The position numbers and the translations under genes were made by a program. A DNA stretch of 64,000 nt, taken from NCBI GenBank assembly GCA_905250025.1, contig CAJNOJ010000137.1, forward strand, positions 209,566 to 273,565, read 5' to 3'. Positions 32,032 through 43,118 of this stretch are shown in pieces. Below the pieces are notes generated by a model that did not search any database, was not told where the DNA came from, and worked only from the letters and a program-made list of their open reading frames with translations. Each line of letters starts with the position of its first letter. Within the stretch, counting starts at the first letter, position 1. Origin of the DNA: Adineta ricciae. Taxonomy: Eukaryota > Rotifera > Eurotatoria > Adinetida > Adinetidae.

Positions 32032-32943
32032 ATGAGTATTCCATTAATTAGAAGAGATAAGTCTATTGACAATGAACAAACGGACACGTATTCACCATAC
32101 ATTATCGGCATGACACAACTCAACACGAGCGGGAAGGATCTCGATTATAAGACAGAAGATGTGTCCGGTGCGGAACGTAGTCGTCGAATCGTAGATTCCA
32201 CTGTCGAAAAAGCATCAAAGCCCACTTCCAACGATGATCCTTTTACACAAGACGAGCCTATCATCGGTTACGCACAAGAACAACTTCTACCGCTCATCAA
32301 CGCATGCGAGCCACTCTCTCATATCATTCATAACATCTCACATTACGCACACATCGCACTCACTCGTACTCCACAACTACCACCCGACGGACTAACTATC
32401 GACGAGAGTGCTGCCATTCGTCTCTACACCATGGAATGGCAACAGCCACACCAGAGTCTCTACACCATGCTCAACTATACACTCAAAAATCAAGATCGAC
32501 AGCATCTTCGACCCTATTTCAAGTACATGAAACTGTTCATTACTGCACTGGCCAAACTGCCTTGTTTACCACCGTTGACCATCTGGCGTGGCATAACCAA
32601 AGATGTAAGCAAACAGTTTCTGCCCGGTTATTCGACGACGTGGTGGTCATTTTCATCGTGTACGACTGAACTGACTGTACTGGAAAACAACATCTATTTA
32701 GGTATTGATGGCAAACGAACACTGTTTTCGATCGAAGCGATCAATGCTCGAACAATTCGTGATCATTCTGATTTCACAACTGAAGATGAAGTTCTTCTGT
32801 TACCAGGTAGTCAGATGGTGGTTCAATCACAGTTCATGCCAGCAACTGATCTACATGTGATACATCTGAAACAAGTCGTACCCGAAGAAGTGTTGCTGGA
32901 ACCGCCGTATTTTGGTGCTGATCTATATCCGAAAGCAAAGTGA
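32032..32943 (+). CDS. NAD(P)(+)-arginine ADP-ribosyltransferase, second gene
   Basis: Single exon, 303 aa. Arg186 in IWRG, the S-F-S-S-C-T motif at 206-211 after TTWW, and Glu251-Asp-Glu253 before VLLLPG make the R-S-E triad of arginine-type ARTs. LTIDESAAIRLYT (121-133) matches the corresponding helix of the ART at 9232. The N-terminus (1-75) is polar without the DRP repeats, and no signal peptide is seen. About 140 bp after the stop the assembly flips into an inverted copy of the 5' half (33085-33607). Confidence 0.85.
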   Translation: MSIPLIRRDKSIDNEQTDTYSPYIIGMTQLNTSGKDLDYKTEDVSGAERSRRIVDSTVEKASKPTSNDDPFTQDEPIIGYAQEQLLPLINACEPLSHIIHNISHYAHIALTRTPQLPPDGLTIDESAAIRLYTMEWQQPHQSLYTMLNYTLKNQDRQHLRPYFKYMKLFITALAKLPCLPPLTIWRGITKDVSKQFLPGYSTTWWSFSSCTTELTVLENNIYLGIDGKRTLFSIEAINARTIRDHSDFTTEDEVLLLPGSQMVVQSQFMPATDLHVIHLKQVVPEEVLLEPPYFGADLYPKAK

Positions 32944-33084
32944 GTTGTGTAGTGTTGTTATTTTTGGAGTGAGATTTAATTATCGTTGTCAGGCGTGCAT
33001 GGTACCGGAAGAAAAGGATGTTGGTTTCAATGGGTGTACTATTAATATTTGGCATTGCAGGAATCATTATTGGTTCGGTTTTAN

Positions 33085-33607
33085 TGATGAATAGTTTCAT
33101 GTACCTGAAGTAGGGTCGAAGATGTTGTCGATCTTGATTTTTGAGTGTATAGTTGAGCATGGTGTAGAGACTCTGGTGTGGCTGTTGCCATTCCATGGTG
33201 TAGAGACGAATGGCAGCACTCTCATCGATGGTTAGTCCGTTGGGTGGTAGTTGTGGAGTGCGAGAGAGTGCGGTGTGTGCGTAGTGTTCGATGTTATGAA
33301 TGATATGAGAGAGTGGCTCGCATGCGTTGATGAGCGGTAGTAGTGGTTCTTGTGCGTAACCGATGATGGGCTCGTCGTGTGTTGAAGATTCGTTGTTGAA
33401 TGCGGGTTTTGATGTTTCGACAGTGGAATCTACGATTCGACGACTATGTGAGACGCCAGTTTCGACTTGTGTTTTATGGTTGGTATCTGTTGCATTTGTG
33501 TTTAGGAGTGTCATGTCGATGACGTAGGGCAAATAGCTGTTTGTCGCGCCATTGTTCGTAGTTTTTTTTTGTTTTATCAAAGGAGTATTCATCCCTAAAG
33601 AATACAA
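33085..33607 (-). pseudogene. Inverted 5' half of the ART gene, cut by the N
   Basis: On the minus strand, from ATG 33607, the N-terminal 174 or so residues of the ART at 32032 are repeated with scattered differences (MNTPLIKQKKTTNN versus MSIPLIRRDKSIDN; identical LTIDESAAIRLYTMEWQQ). The copy stops at the N at 33084 near YFRYMKLFI, before the catalytic Arg. The two copies face each other as an interrupted palindrome. Whether the gene is really truncated cannot be told from this sequence. Confidence 0.8.
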
Positions 33608-34157
33608 AGGGAAATGTGAAGATAGTATGATTATTTTTCTTGAAAACTACATGCGAAGATGAGAAGTGAAATATTTGAGTTTTTTTTAGCTCGTATATTC
33701 AGATATCCTAATTAAAATACGCTTTACCTTTATGACGCAATTAGAAATATAACTGACGATAGATAAAAATGAATGCAATACGCAGAACATATTTATATTT
33801 ATTGTGTATCTTATTGAATAAGTGAGTCATGCGTAGGTAGTTTTTCTTCATCCTTCGTGCAATATTCTTCTTTCGGCTTTTGAGGCATACATGATGATTA
33901 TGACTAATTATTTATAGATATAGGAAACTCAAGGTAAGAATAATATGACACGCACGTAAGTTATAATATTGTTATATTTATCTTCGGTCGTGGAATATCG
34001 TGAAACGGATGAAATCACTGGAACAAGATTATTTATTTCTTCTGATACTTATCCATTATTCCTTTCTTCCCCGTAGGAGCAGAAATAAATGGTCATCATT
34101 AACGAGTGAAAAACGTTACTCTCATATACGTAACTCCGTAAAGCAGTCAAACCGTAA
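33608..34157. other. Intergenic; no gene seen
   Basis: AT-rich, nothing recognised. Confidence 0.35.
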
Positions 34158-34790
34158 CTAAGGTCTAAAATCCGTTAAGGTCCGATGGTCATTCATTTGG
34201 GCAGAATGCAAACGATCTTGAACGTGTTTAAATTGAGAGACATTTTGAGGATGGGATTGTTTGTTACAATTCATTCGATTGATATCAGGAAGATAATGGC
34301 AATTCGAATAGTATCGATCTAATTGCTCAGGATCGCGCCAGTAATTCGCTGGACTAACCGCATTTTGTATCGCCGTTTCGTACGCGTATTTTGTTAGCAA
34401 ATCTCGAAGTTCGATCGGTAATTGCAGAAGATAAGGAACACCGAAAACACCTTGATGAATACCACTTAGAGTTATGAGATTATAGACAGACAACGTTCAA
34501 CAGCACCACGAGCGATGATACTACCTTGAGAATAACCGAGAAGATTGAAACCTTCACGAAGTCATGGTTTCGAATTGATTGATTCACAAAATTTTTCAAC
34601 TTGAACATCTAATGGAAGAAAGTATGAATCGACTTTTCCATTTCCGATTTCGATTGAAACAACGTAGATGTCGGGATAAAGAGAACGAACCCATCGAGCG
34701 ATGCCTTCCATGGCAGAAGCTGTTGAGGTGATACCGTGCATTAAGACAACTGAACGATAAATTAAACAGAATACAAATGGAATTTGGATG
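34158..34790 (-). pseudogene. Palmitoyl-protein thioesterase 1-like pseudogene
   Basis: Read on the minus strand, fragments follow PPT1 in order: VVLMHGITSTASAMEGIARW, YPDIYVVSIEIGNGKVD, VEKFCESINSKP, then TGA at 34562-34564, LREGFNLLGYSQGSIIARGA with the nucleophile serine (G-Y-S-Q-G), a one-base shift after ERC at about 34495, then YNLITLSGIHQGVFGVP, YWRDPEQLDRYYSN and LPDIN with the catalytic Asp. PPT1 removes palmitate from proteins in lysosomes. The stop, the shift and loss of the C-terminal part that holds the catalytic His (frame ends at 34158) mark it as a pseudogene. The signal peptide region is also not recognisable. Confidence 0.75.
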
Positions 34791-35610
34791 AAAAAAGAAC
34801 AACTAAAAGAAGATTATCAACCATTCTTATTTCTCTTTTATAAGAAAAATATCGATTTTTTCAGTTGGATTTTATGTCAATCGATTAGCAAATAACATAT
34901 GATATGTACTCTCACAATTATTAATGGAAAATAGGACAACATTTTAGTTTTTGAGCAGATTTTCACCTGAATGTTTTCTGTATTCGTTTTATGTCTCAAA
35001 AAATCATTGTTTATCTGAGCGAATCTTTCCGATATTTGTGAACGTTAAATATGCAAATGTTTTTGGAAGCTTTCTCTTCACACCAACAGTTTCTTTGATT
35101 GTTTAAACGATCTTTATCACCAATTAGTTCTACAGAAACGTTCTAATTGTTTCCTTTGAAATGTTTTCCAATTTCATTCTACAATCGCTCTTTGAAACTG
35201 AAATAGGAATCGAGAGCAACAATTCATGATCAACAAAGATGAAACCAAGAGTTCTGAACTGATTGAATCGATTCTTCATTTCCTCGAAATAATCAAAAAG
35301 TTCTTTGCACAAACGAAATAAGATCAGTTAACATATTTACCAATATTTTCACTGCAGTTTTATCAAAAGATTTTGTTTTCCTCTTTGGACAAAAATTGTC
35401 TCTAATAAATCGAACTCATTTTCTTGTTGATGAATCTGCTTGACTTTCTTATGCGTTCGATTTCTGAACTGATAACAATTATTCTTCAAGGCATTTTATT
35501 CCTCATTGAAGTTCGGTTGTTGTATTTATATAAGTTAAACAAAAATCTTTTTTTTGCAAAGTTTTTTTTGTGTAAACATTAATTTATGTTGAAAAGGAAT
35601 TTGCTTTCAA
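34791..35610. other. Intergenic; no gene seen
   Basis: AT-rich DNA with short open frames only (for example 35130-35312 minus, 60 codons, no motif). Confidence 0.35.
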
Positions 35611-37144
35611 TTATAAAATGTATTCTACATTCAGCCTTTTCCAACTAATTAGACCGAATTTCTGGATTCTATAATTTTCTAAATCACCAACATAAAGATT
35701 TCCTTCACCATCAAATGATAAACCACGAGGATAAGACAATTGATTCGGTTCATTTCCTTGACCATTTCCACCAACAATTATTTCACCGTTTTCATCTCCT
35801 TCACACCATCGCACTATTCGGTGATTGTATATATCTGCAACATAAATTTGACCCTCATGATCAACAATGATTCCTTCAGGACAATTTAATTGATTCAGAT
35901 TCTCTCCTTTTCCATTTCCACCAGCAACAACAATTCCTTCCTGCGCATCTTTTCTCCATTTCATCACACGATGATTCCCAAGATCTGAAACATAAATTGA
36001 TTGTTTGTCATCGACAAACAGAGAGGTTGGAACGTTGAACTGATTGAGTTGATCTCCTTTTCCATTTCCACCAGCAACTAATGTTCCTTCACCCTTTTCT
36101 CCCTTTTTCCATCTTCTCACTTCATGTTTCTCACGATCAGAAACATAAACAAATCCAAATTTATCCATTGTTAACCGCCAACAGCTAATATTGTGAATGA
36201 GAATCTCCGACTGATTTGTGTTCAAAAACCATCGCATTACTCGTCGATTTCCGAAATCAGCAATGATGATTGAATTATTTTGTTCATCAAAAATCACATC
36301 CGTTGGCTCATTCAATTGATTCAAACTGTTTCCTTTTCCATTTCCACCAGCCACAACTGTTCCTTGATTTTCATTTCTTTTCCATCGAACAATTCGATCA
36401 TTCCCCCAATCCGCAATGAAAATATTTCGATGTTTGTCGATAAATATTCCACCAGGATATGAAAGTTGATTTAATTTGTCTCCTCTTCCATTTCCTCCAC
36501 AGATTGTTGATCCACTTTGTTTCCATTTCTTCAAGTTTGATTCTGCAACGATAAAAATTAACTTGATCTTTCGTATTTGAATTCATTGTTTAACAACACT
36601 GTGTATCAGAGAAATGGAAAATTTTCGACTTACTTCTTGTTGATTTCACTGAGATTCTTTTGATAAATGTTTGCGAACCTTGTTTAAGAAAGATTTCCGA
36701 TGAATCGTTGAACTCCTTTGTGATTTCTCTTAATTTTTCTTTTAGATCTTTCAAATTCATTTCGTTCACTTCATTTTCTTCTTGAATTTCTTTCATTTCT
36801 CTAATCAGTTTATTGAATTTCTCTTCAATATCGACGAGAAATTCTTTATTTTCTTTGAGAAATGTTTGTCGACATTGTTGAGCTGTTTGTCGAATAATTT
36901 CGATCGAATTCTTTTCCCATTGATCAATTTGAATGAAGAGAGAAGAATTTTGTGGATTTTCTTTTGTTTCTTGAAGATTTTCTCTGAATTGATTATAATT
37001 GTTGATAATCGTGTTGAATTCTTCAGTCAAATCTTGTCGATGTTTCGTTAAATCCTCAAAACAGAATTCATTTGAACAACCTCGACAAGAATAGGTGAAT
37101 TTGTGTTTTTTACAAAGAACACATTGTGTTTAATTTGTTGTCAG
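35611..37144 (-). pseudogene. B-box/coiled-coil NHL-repeat gene, copy A, start lost
   Basis: Exon 1 (37144-36634) and exon 2 (36542-35611) join in phase 1. Exon 2 encodes about six NHL repeats (units like GGNGKGDQLNQF...P..L.VD....YVSD.GN.RVMKW), expected to form a beta-propeller. Exon 1 encodes the remnant B-box (CVLCKKHKFTYSCRGCSNEF) and a coiled coil homologous to exon 1 of the ARH fusion gene. Where copy D has ATG (54305) this copy has CTG (37142-37144), and the fifth codon is TAA (37130-37132), so the normal start is gone. Translation could begin only after the B-box, for example near 37030, giving a coiled-coil-NHL protein. NHL proteins of the TRIM type bind RNA or protein; the target is unknown. 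Confidence 0.7.
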
Positions 37145-38521
37145 TTTGTCAATCAGAGTGAATTTCTAAAGATAATTTTGAAGTCAAAGTGAAGAAAAAT
37201 GTCGACATTTGTTGGACATTTTTCAATGAATTAGTCATCTGTTTTTTCCTTCGAATCGATCACGATTCACGAACAAATGGGAAAATATTATGAAAAATAA
37301 ACCTGTGTGTCTTTTATAGTGACATCTGTTCCGAATCGTTCTAAAGGTATTTCATCGTTTTCTTTTACATTTCACAAAATATGAATAATTTGTTCGATCT
37401 TAACAATCAATACGATACGAAAAAAAGAATTCTTCTTTTTCACTCTGGAATTTTCTTCATAAACACATGAAAAAGTTATTTTGAGAGAATTCAAATGAGT
37501 TCGTAAAACGATCATCGTCTCATCTAAATTTTCCTTTTCATTTCTGAACAATTGATGTTTGACTGAGACAAAAATCTTTTTATTTTCAAATGATTCTTTT
37601 CATTGATAAGAAAATGATTTTCTATAGAAAATATTTTTCTTCTTTGTTTTTGAGAAATACTTCAAAATCTACAAACTTGTTTTGCATATACTAAATATCT
37701 TGGATATTAAATAAGAACAACTATGAAACAGAAGATGAATTACGTCAAATCACGACTAAGTGTCATACGATGTTAAATTAAAACAAAAGGCAATTGCTGT
37801 TTTTGAAAAACTTCAATTAATATTCAATATCAGATTGAATTGCTTTCAGGAAGAGTTTTGTCTATTCTATAACTTTGTTAAACCAGATAACGTTCATTTC
37901 TTTTTCCAAAGTAATGCACTGAAAAAGCAGAAATATCTTCTATCAGTCGATGGTATTTTTGACAAAAATCGAAGTAAATGACAAGTTTTACGTTCGAGGA
38001 TATTTTATTCAACTAAAAATACATTTATCGATGATTTCTGTTCGAAAGATTCTGAGTAGTTCATCATCATGATCCATTTTGTTGTCACAAAGAGTCTTTT
38101 ATGGAAAGCTCTCGTAGAGTAAAACGTTTATTTTTAAGAGATTTGTCTTCATAATTACGAACTGCAATATTATTGTAAGAGGTAAAGACCGAACAATCGC
38201 TACTTGAATAACTTAGAAAAATGAAGGAGAGATGCTTGTATTTTATAAGAGAAAGAGTCAAGTCTTAGTAGTGCATGAAATCATCTACTTGATTTGTTGT
38301 GTCATTTTCATTTCGGAATCAAATTTTCTCCGTATTTTACACTGATTATTAATTTCATAAGGTGGATTTAGTGAAATCTTTATTCGTGAATTGATAAACT
38401 AAACAAATTCCGATCTTCAAAGTTAATTTTGTCATTACGTGATCTGATCGAACTGCCATTTCTTAGTATCGATTGGAATCTGATGTGTATAAATCATCAA
38501 AGTTCGACAAAAACACAATAT
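37145..38521. other. Intergenic, homologous to the flank of copy D
   Basis: Positions 37145-37480 align with 54306-54560 plus 55459-55540 upstream of B-box copy D. At about 37407 this copy is the empty site of the transposable element at 54579-55458. No gene recognised further on; 37760-37981 (plus) is a 73-codon frame without motif. Confidence 0.5.
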
Positions 38522-39442
38522 TCAACTAATTGCTGGTAAAGGTTGAATAGCTTTTCTAATGTTCATTGGATGCGATGAAATTTGATTTCGTTTTCGAAAT
38601 AAAATCTGTCTAACTTGTCGATTTACGCCGAAAAGAAATATCGAATGAATTGCCGAAGTAAATGTCAGTGACAAAACTTCGATGGAATATAAAGAAGCAG
38701 GAGCTCGACCAAACCGATTCATTAAAAGACAAATTATATATGGAATACCACCGAGTACGTGAAGACTAACTGTAAAGATAATATAATGGAATAATTTTCG
38801 ATTTCTTCGATTTCTACTACGTGAATTGAAATCAAATTGATCAATTGTTTGGTAAAGAATAATTCCATAGAGAATTATCAAGGTGAGAGCAGTAATGAAT
38901 ACGAAAAGGATGCTTATTGAAAATGATGTGGGGAAATAATGAGTTGTTAAGGTACAAAAATGAGATTCGGGATCATATTGATAAGCAAATGGAGAAATGA
39001 ACATTCCGACAGCAATGAGAAGATTTATTAACCAACTGATGAGAATAATAATCGAATTTGTACGAAATGTTAGAAGATTTTTATGTTTTGAAAGAATGAG
39101 AAGAAAAAAACGATAAATTGCTTGAACGAGACAAGAATGAGCGACTATTCCTGTACTAAATGTCGCCAAACAAGCACTAATTTGACAGAATAATCGACTT
39201 GATTGCGATCCATCGAAATAAATCTGTCGAATAAATGAAGGTGTTTGAATGGAATAAGTAATTGCCAAGAAAATCAAACAAATACAAGAATTACACATGA
39301 GAAGATTACTAACCGATCGAAAATGATTGTGCCAATTATATAGAATGATAATCAATATCGTTAAAGTTGGAATTACGATGAATAAACAAGATATTAGAAA
39401 AAGAACATTAACAATTTCATGAAAAACTCGATCGGACATCAT
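38522..39442 (-). CDS. Rhodopsin-like GPCR
   Basis: Single exon, 306 aa from the ATG at 39442 (MMSDRVFHEIV); the frame is open 23 codons further up. Seven hydrophobic segments are clear: FLISCLFIVIPTLTILII, LLMCNSCICLIFLAITYS, CQISACLATFSTGIVAHS, IIILISWLINLLIAVGMF, FSISILFVFITALTLII, HYIIFTVSLHVLGGIPYI, and a weaker TM7 near SAIHSIFLFGV. LF-C in the first extracellular loop and HFC in the second can form the class A disulfide. It resembles in layout the GPCR at 25950 (similar length, orphan). A broken copy follows at 40237-41032. Confidence 0.8.
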   Translation of the reverse strand: MMSDRVFHEIVNVLFLISCLFIVIPTLTILIIILYNWHNHFRSVSNLLMCNSCICLIFLAITYSIQTPSFIRQIYFDGSQSSRLFCQISACLATFSTGIVAHSCLVQAIYRFFLLILSKHKNLLTFRTNSIIILISWLINLLIAVGMFISPFAYQYDPESHFCTLTTHYFPTSFSISILFVFITALTLIILYGIILYQTIDQFDFNSRSRNRRNRKLFHYIIFTVSLHVLGGIPYIICLLMNRFGRAPASLYSIEVLSLTFTSAIHSIFLFGVNRQVRQILFRKRNQISSHPMNIRKAIQPLPAIS

Positions 39443-40023
39443 TTTTAGATACGATGAAGAATCTAAGATGAAGTAATAGTAGAAATGAGTCTGGGATCTG
39501 ATACAACACAATGAGTTAATCCATGAGGGTGTAAAATGAAGTTCTCAGAACAGAAACCTACGCATTAGACTTCTATGTTTGGATAAAAATAACTTTTCTC
39601 TAAGTAAAAGAGTACGAATTGAAGACTGTTGAATAAATGAGAAGCTCAATAATAATGTGGAACATGATTCTTTAGAAAAAAGAGTTTACTAAGTCTTTGC
39701 ACTAATATCATTTGTTGCCAAAGTTTGCTTGAAAGAGCTCAGACTTGTATAATAAAGGAAGCATATGATAATTTAATTAAACATCATCATTAAAAGTGCT
39801 TTAGGATTTGATAAAGAGATATACCAGGTGGAGCATAGCCACTGGCTATTGAGAAACGTCGGCATAGAAAACTATAGGAAGTGCGCAGATGAATAAACTT
39901 CAAACTGAAGAACCATCCGATTCTTTTCTTTCCGATCAAGTTCTAATTCATTATTTATTGGAGTTTATTTCTATCAACCAATGTTTTTCTTCACATTGTA
40001 CCTTCATTCATTAGAAACATTCC
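39443..40023. other. Intergenic, repeated at 41033-41556
   Basis: Repeated almost fully in the next copy. A 32-codon frame (MNKLQTEEPSDSF..., about 39891) occurs in both copies but differs by missense and spacing and is not convincing as a gene. Confidence 0.4.
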
Positions 40024-40235
40024 TGTCTTTTTTAAATGGCAGTCGGACGGGTCACTTCATGATAGATAAAACATTGATTTTCACCTGGTTTACGTTCAAA
40101 ACGTGCAAAACCATTTTCACCCCATCCTGCACCCCATGAATTTTTCACACGCCAAAACGGAACACCTGTTTGTGCATCCGTACCCCAACCCGTCAGTAAA
40201 ACAGCATGATTGACATGTGGTGGACACGGACCACG
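40024..40235 (-). pseudogene. 3' end of a second cathepsin-like gene, cut by the N
   Basis: Encodes the last 67 or so residues of the papain-like protease, including the catalytic His region (PPHVNHAVLLTGWGTDAQTG) and KNSWGAGWGENGF. It stops at the N at 40236, where sequence of a GPCR begins. The copy has Ala after the catalytic His (NHA) where the full gene has Gly (NHG). A contig end rather than proven decay. Confidence 0.8.
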
Positions 40236-40236
40236 N

Positions 40237-41032
40237 GTAAAGGTCAGTGATAAAACTTCGAAGGAATATAACGAAGTAGAGGCTCGACCAAACCGATTCA
40301 TTAAAAGACGAAATAATGAAATAATTTTCGATTTCTACTACGTGAATTGAAATCAAATTGATCAATTGTTTGGTAAAGAATAATTCCATAGAGAATTATC
40401 AAGGCGAGAGCAGTAACGAATACGAAAAGGATGCTTATTGAAAATGATGTGGGGAAATAATGAGTTGTTAAGGTACAAAAATGAGATTCGGGATCATTTT
40501 GATAAGCAAATGAAGAAATGAACATTCCGACACCAATGAGAAGATTTATTAACCAACTGATGAGAATGATAATTGAATTTGTACGAAATGTTAGAAGATT
40601 TTTATGTTTTGAAAGAATGAGAAGACAAAAACGATAAATTGCTTGAACAAGACAAGAATGAGCGACTATTCCTGTACTAAATGTTGCTAAACAAGCACTA
40701 ATTTGACAGAATATTAGACTTGACTCTGATCCATCGAAATAAATCTGTCGAATAAATGAAGATGTTTGAATGGAATAAGAAATTGCCACGAAAATCAAAC
40801 AAATACAAGAATTACACATGAGAAGATTACTAACCGATCGAAAATGATTGTGCCAATTATACAGAATGATAAACAATATCGTTAAAGTAGGAATTACGAT
40901 GAATAAACAAAATATTAGAAAAAGAGCATTAACTATTTCATGAAAAACTCGATCGGACATCATTTTTAGATACGATGAAGAATTTAAGATGAAATAATAG
41001 TAGAAATGAGTCTGGGATCTAATACAACACAA
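40237..41032 (-). pseudogene. GPCR copy with internal deletion
   Basis: Copy of the GPCR at 38522-39442. Frame and sequence match closely from MMSDRVFHEIVNALFL through TM5 (ILFVFVTALALII), but about 60 bp encoding TM6 (the HYIIFTVSLHVLGGIPYI part) is replaced by a short junction near 40310-40325, which shifts the frame. The C-terminus then stops at the N at 40236. With TM6 gone it is a pseudogene whatever the assembly gap hides. Confidence 0.75.
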
Positions 41033-41556
41033 TGAGTTAATCCATGAAGGTGTAAAATGAAGTTACCAAAACAGAAACCTACGTGTTAGACTTCTGTGTT
41101 TCGATAAAAATAACTTTTCTTTAAGTAAAAGAGTACGAATTGAAGACTGTTGAATAAATGAGAAGCTCAATAATAATGTACAAAATGATTCTTTAGAAAA
41201 AAAGAGTTTACCAAATCTTTACACTAATATCATTTGTTATCGAAGTTTGATGCTTGAAAAAGCTCAGACTTGTATAATAAAGGAAACAAATGATAATTTA
41301 ATTAAACATCATCATTAAAAGTGCTTTATGATTTGATAAAGAGATATACCAGGTAGAGCATAGTCACTGACTATTGAGAAACGTCACCATAGAAAACTAT
41401 AGGAAGTGCGCAGATGAATAAACTTCAAACTGAAGAACCATCCGATTCTTTTCCTTCCGATCAAATTCTAATTCATTATTTATTGGAATTTATTTCTATC
41501 AACCAATGTTTTTCTCGACATTGTACCTTCATTCATTAGAAACATTCCTGTCTTTT
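41033..41556. other. Intergenic, copy of 39443-40023
   Basis: No gene seen; aligns with the previous spacer. Confidence 0.4.
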
Positions 41557-43118
41557 TTAAATGGCAGTCGGACGGGTCATTTCATGATAGATAAAACATT
41601 GATTTTCACCCGGTTTACGTTCAAAACGTGCAAAACCATTTTCACCCCATCCTGTACCCCATGAATTTTTCACACGCCAAAATGGAACACCTGTTTGTGC
41701 ATCCGTACCCCAACCCGTCAGTAAAACACCATGATTGACATGTGGTGGACACGGACCACGATAAACTCCACCACCATATCCACCCATAAAATCAGCATTA
41801 ATAGCAATAGCGACAGGACCTTTGGATACAAGTCGTATGAGTAAATCATCATTGACTGTGTCCCAGGCATCGTGATATGTTTCTTTATTATCAAAGAAAT
41901 GTGTCGCACCCATACGTTGAGCAAAACGTTCGCTACATGCATGTGCATTGAAATTGGTATCATGAAGACCTTGATATGGATAACGAGCTTCAGTTGCCAA
42001 AGCTGTTTTAGGCGATCGAATCAAATAATTGATTGAATCATCGAAATTCGATGACCAACAGCCGCCTTTGCCTGGAATAGAACAGTCGATCAGTTGTTGT
42101 TCTGACAGAGGAACAGCATCCCGTTCATGTCGAATGGCATAAGCACTTTCTAATGCAGCGGCGACCCTAAACATTAGAAGAAGATGAAAATATTGTGAAA
42201 TTTGAATTTATATCCATACGCAAAGAATGTGCAAGTTCCACATCCACCTTGATTTTTCGCATTAGTAACAGTTTGGTAGGTCATTGATGTCCAATCGAAA
42301 TCTTTGGGATAACCATTCGGCAAAAGATCCCCGCGTCCACCCCACCAAGTTGATTGACGACAATACGCTCCATCGTAAAAATCAAAACCAAATACTTCAC
42401 AACATTTCTGTGGCATTGTACTTTCTGAACAACAGTGACTGTTTGAAGCTTGGCATCCATCTGGTACATTAGCAGGATGAGCACCACGGCACCATTCTCC
42501 ATCCCACCAGGCAAAACCAAGTGCTGCACAACATTCACTTGGATTTCCTGATGATCGACAACATTGTGAATCATGGTGAATACATCCATTTGGTACGACG
42601 CCGTTGACTCCACTATCGTAACTACATTGACGACGATTCCAACTACCTAAACCAAGAGCTGAGCAACAAGCATTAGGATTTGATGATGAGATACAACAGT
42701 TGCTCGCGTCACGACGACAATTCATTGGAACTGTGCAAGCGGTTGATGATGATGAACGAGTTTGCACAGGTGTTGGTGGTGAATTTGGAATAGGAGCAAA
42801 GGCTAATTGTGGCGTGAGAATTTCGGTTTCGAATTCCAATTGAGTTAAATCAGAAAACTGATTGACGGCCTTTGTGTAAGTTCGGTTAACTTGGGCATTA
42901 TGTCGTTCAATTTCATGTAGATTGAAGACAAAAATCGATTTGCGTAGTTGATTTTCTGCATCTGTCACGTATTTTTTACCATATCGTTGGATGTAATTCG
43001 ACCATTCTTCATCTACACTATTACTACTGAAGATCGATTGACAGAGAGATAGAAAAATCAACGAGAATACTGCAGAATGAGCCAACACCTTCATATTTTG
43101 TCTGAATATATTTTTCAA
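41557..43118 (-). CDS. Papain-like cysteine protease with three Cys-rich repeats
   Basis: Two exons (43118-42220, 42166-41557; 502 aa). Signal peptide at about 9-31 (a start at Met9 is possible), I29 inhibitor propeptide (about 37-97), a Pro/Ser linker, then three six-cysteine repeats (134-165, 179-210, 222-253), then the C1A peptidase. Catalytic residues: Cys296 (QGGCGTCTFFA), His445 (HVNHGVLLTGW), Asn467 (KNSWGTGWG); the oxyanion Gln is in NQGG. Unusually, the Trp that normally follows the catalytic Cys is Thr. It is a secreted or lysosomal protease made as a zymogen. The Cys repeats each follow C-x6-CC-x8-CC-x12-C exactly and sit where other papains have none. A second gene copy's 3' end is at 40024-40235. 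Confidence 0.85.
42360..42719 (-). repeat. Three tandem Cys-rich repeats in the protease gene
   Basis: Residues 134-165, 179-210 and 222-253 of the protease. Each unit has six cysteines with identical spacing C-x6-CC-x8-CC-x12-C, and shared residues (P after SSxN, A/V-x-G-F/L before the last stretch, W/Y near the end). Six cysteines could form three disulfides per unit. I do not recognise the pattern as granulin or another named domain. Confidence 0.8.

Noticed and set aside
32834-33607. Long minus-strand frame across the N at 33084
   Set aside because: Only 33085-33607 is ART sequence in that orientation; the rest is antisense of the other ART copy.
40032-40301. Apparent GPCR-protease fusion protein
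   Set aside because: The reading frame crosses the N at 40236, where two contig ends meet; the fusion is an artefact.
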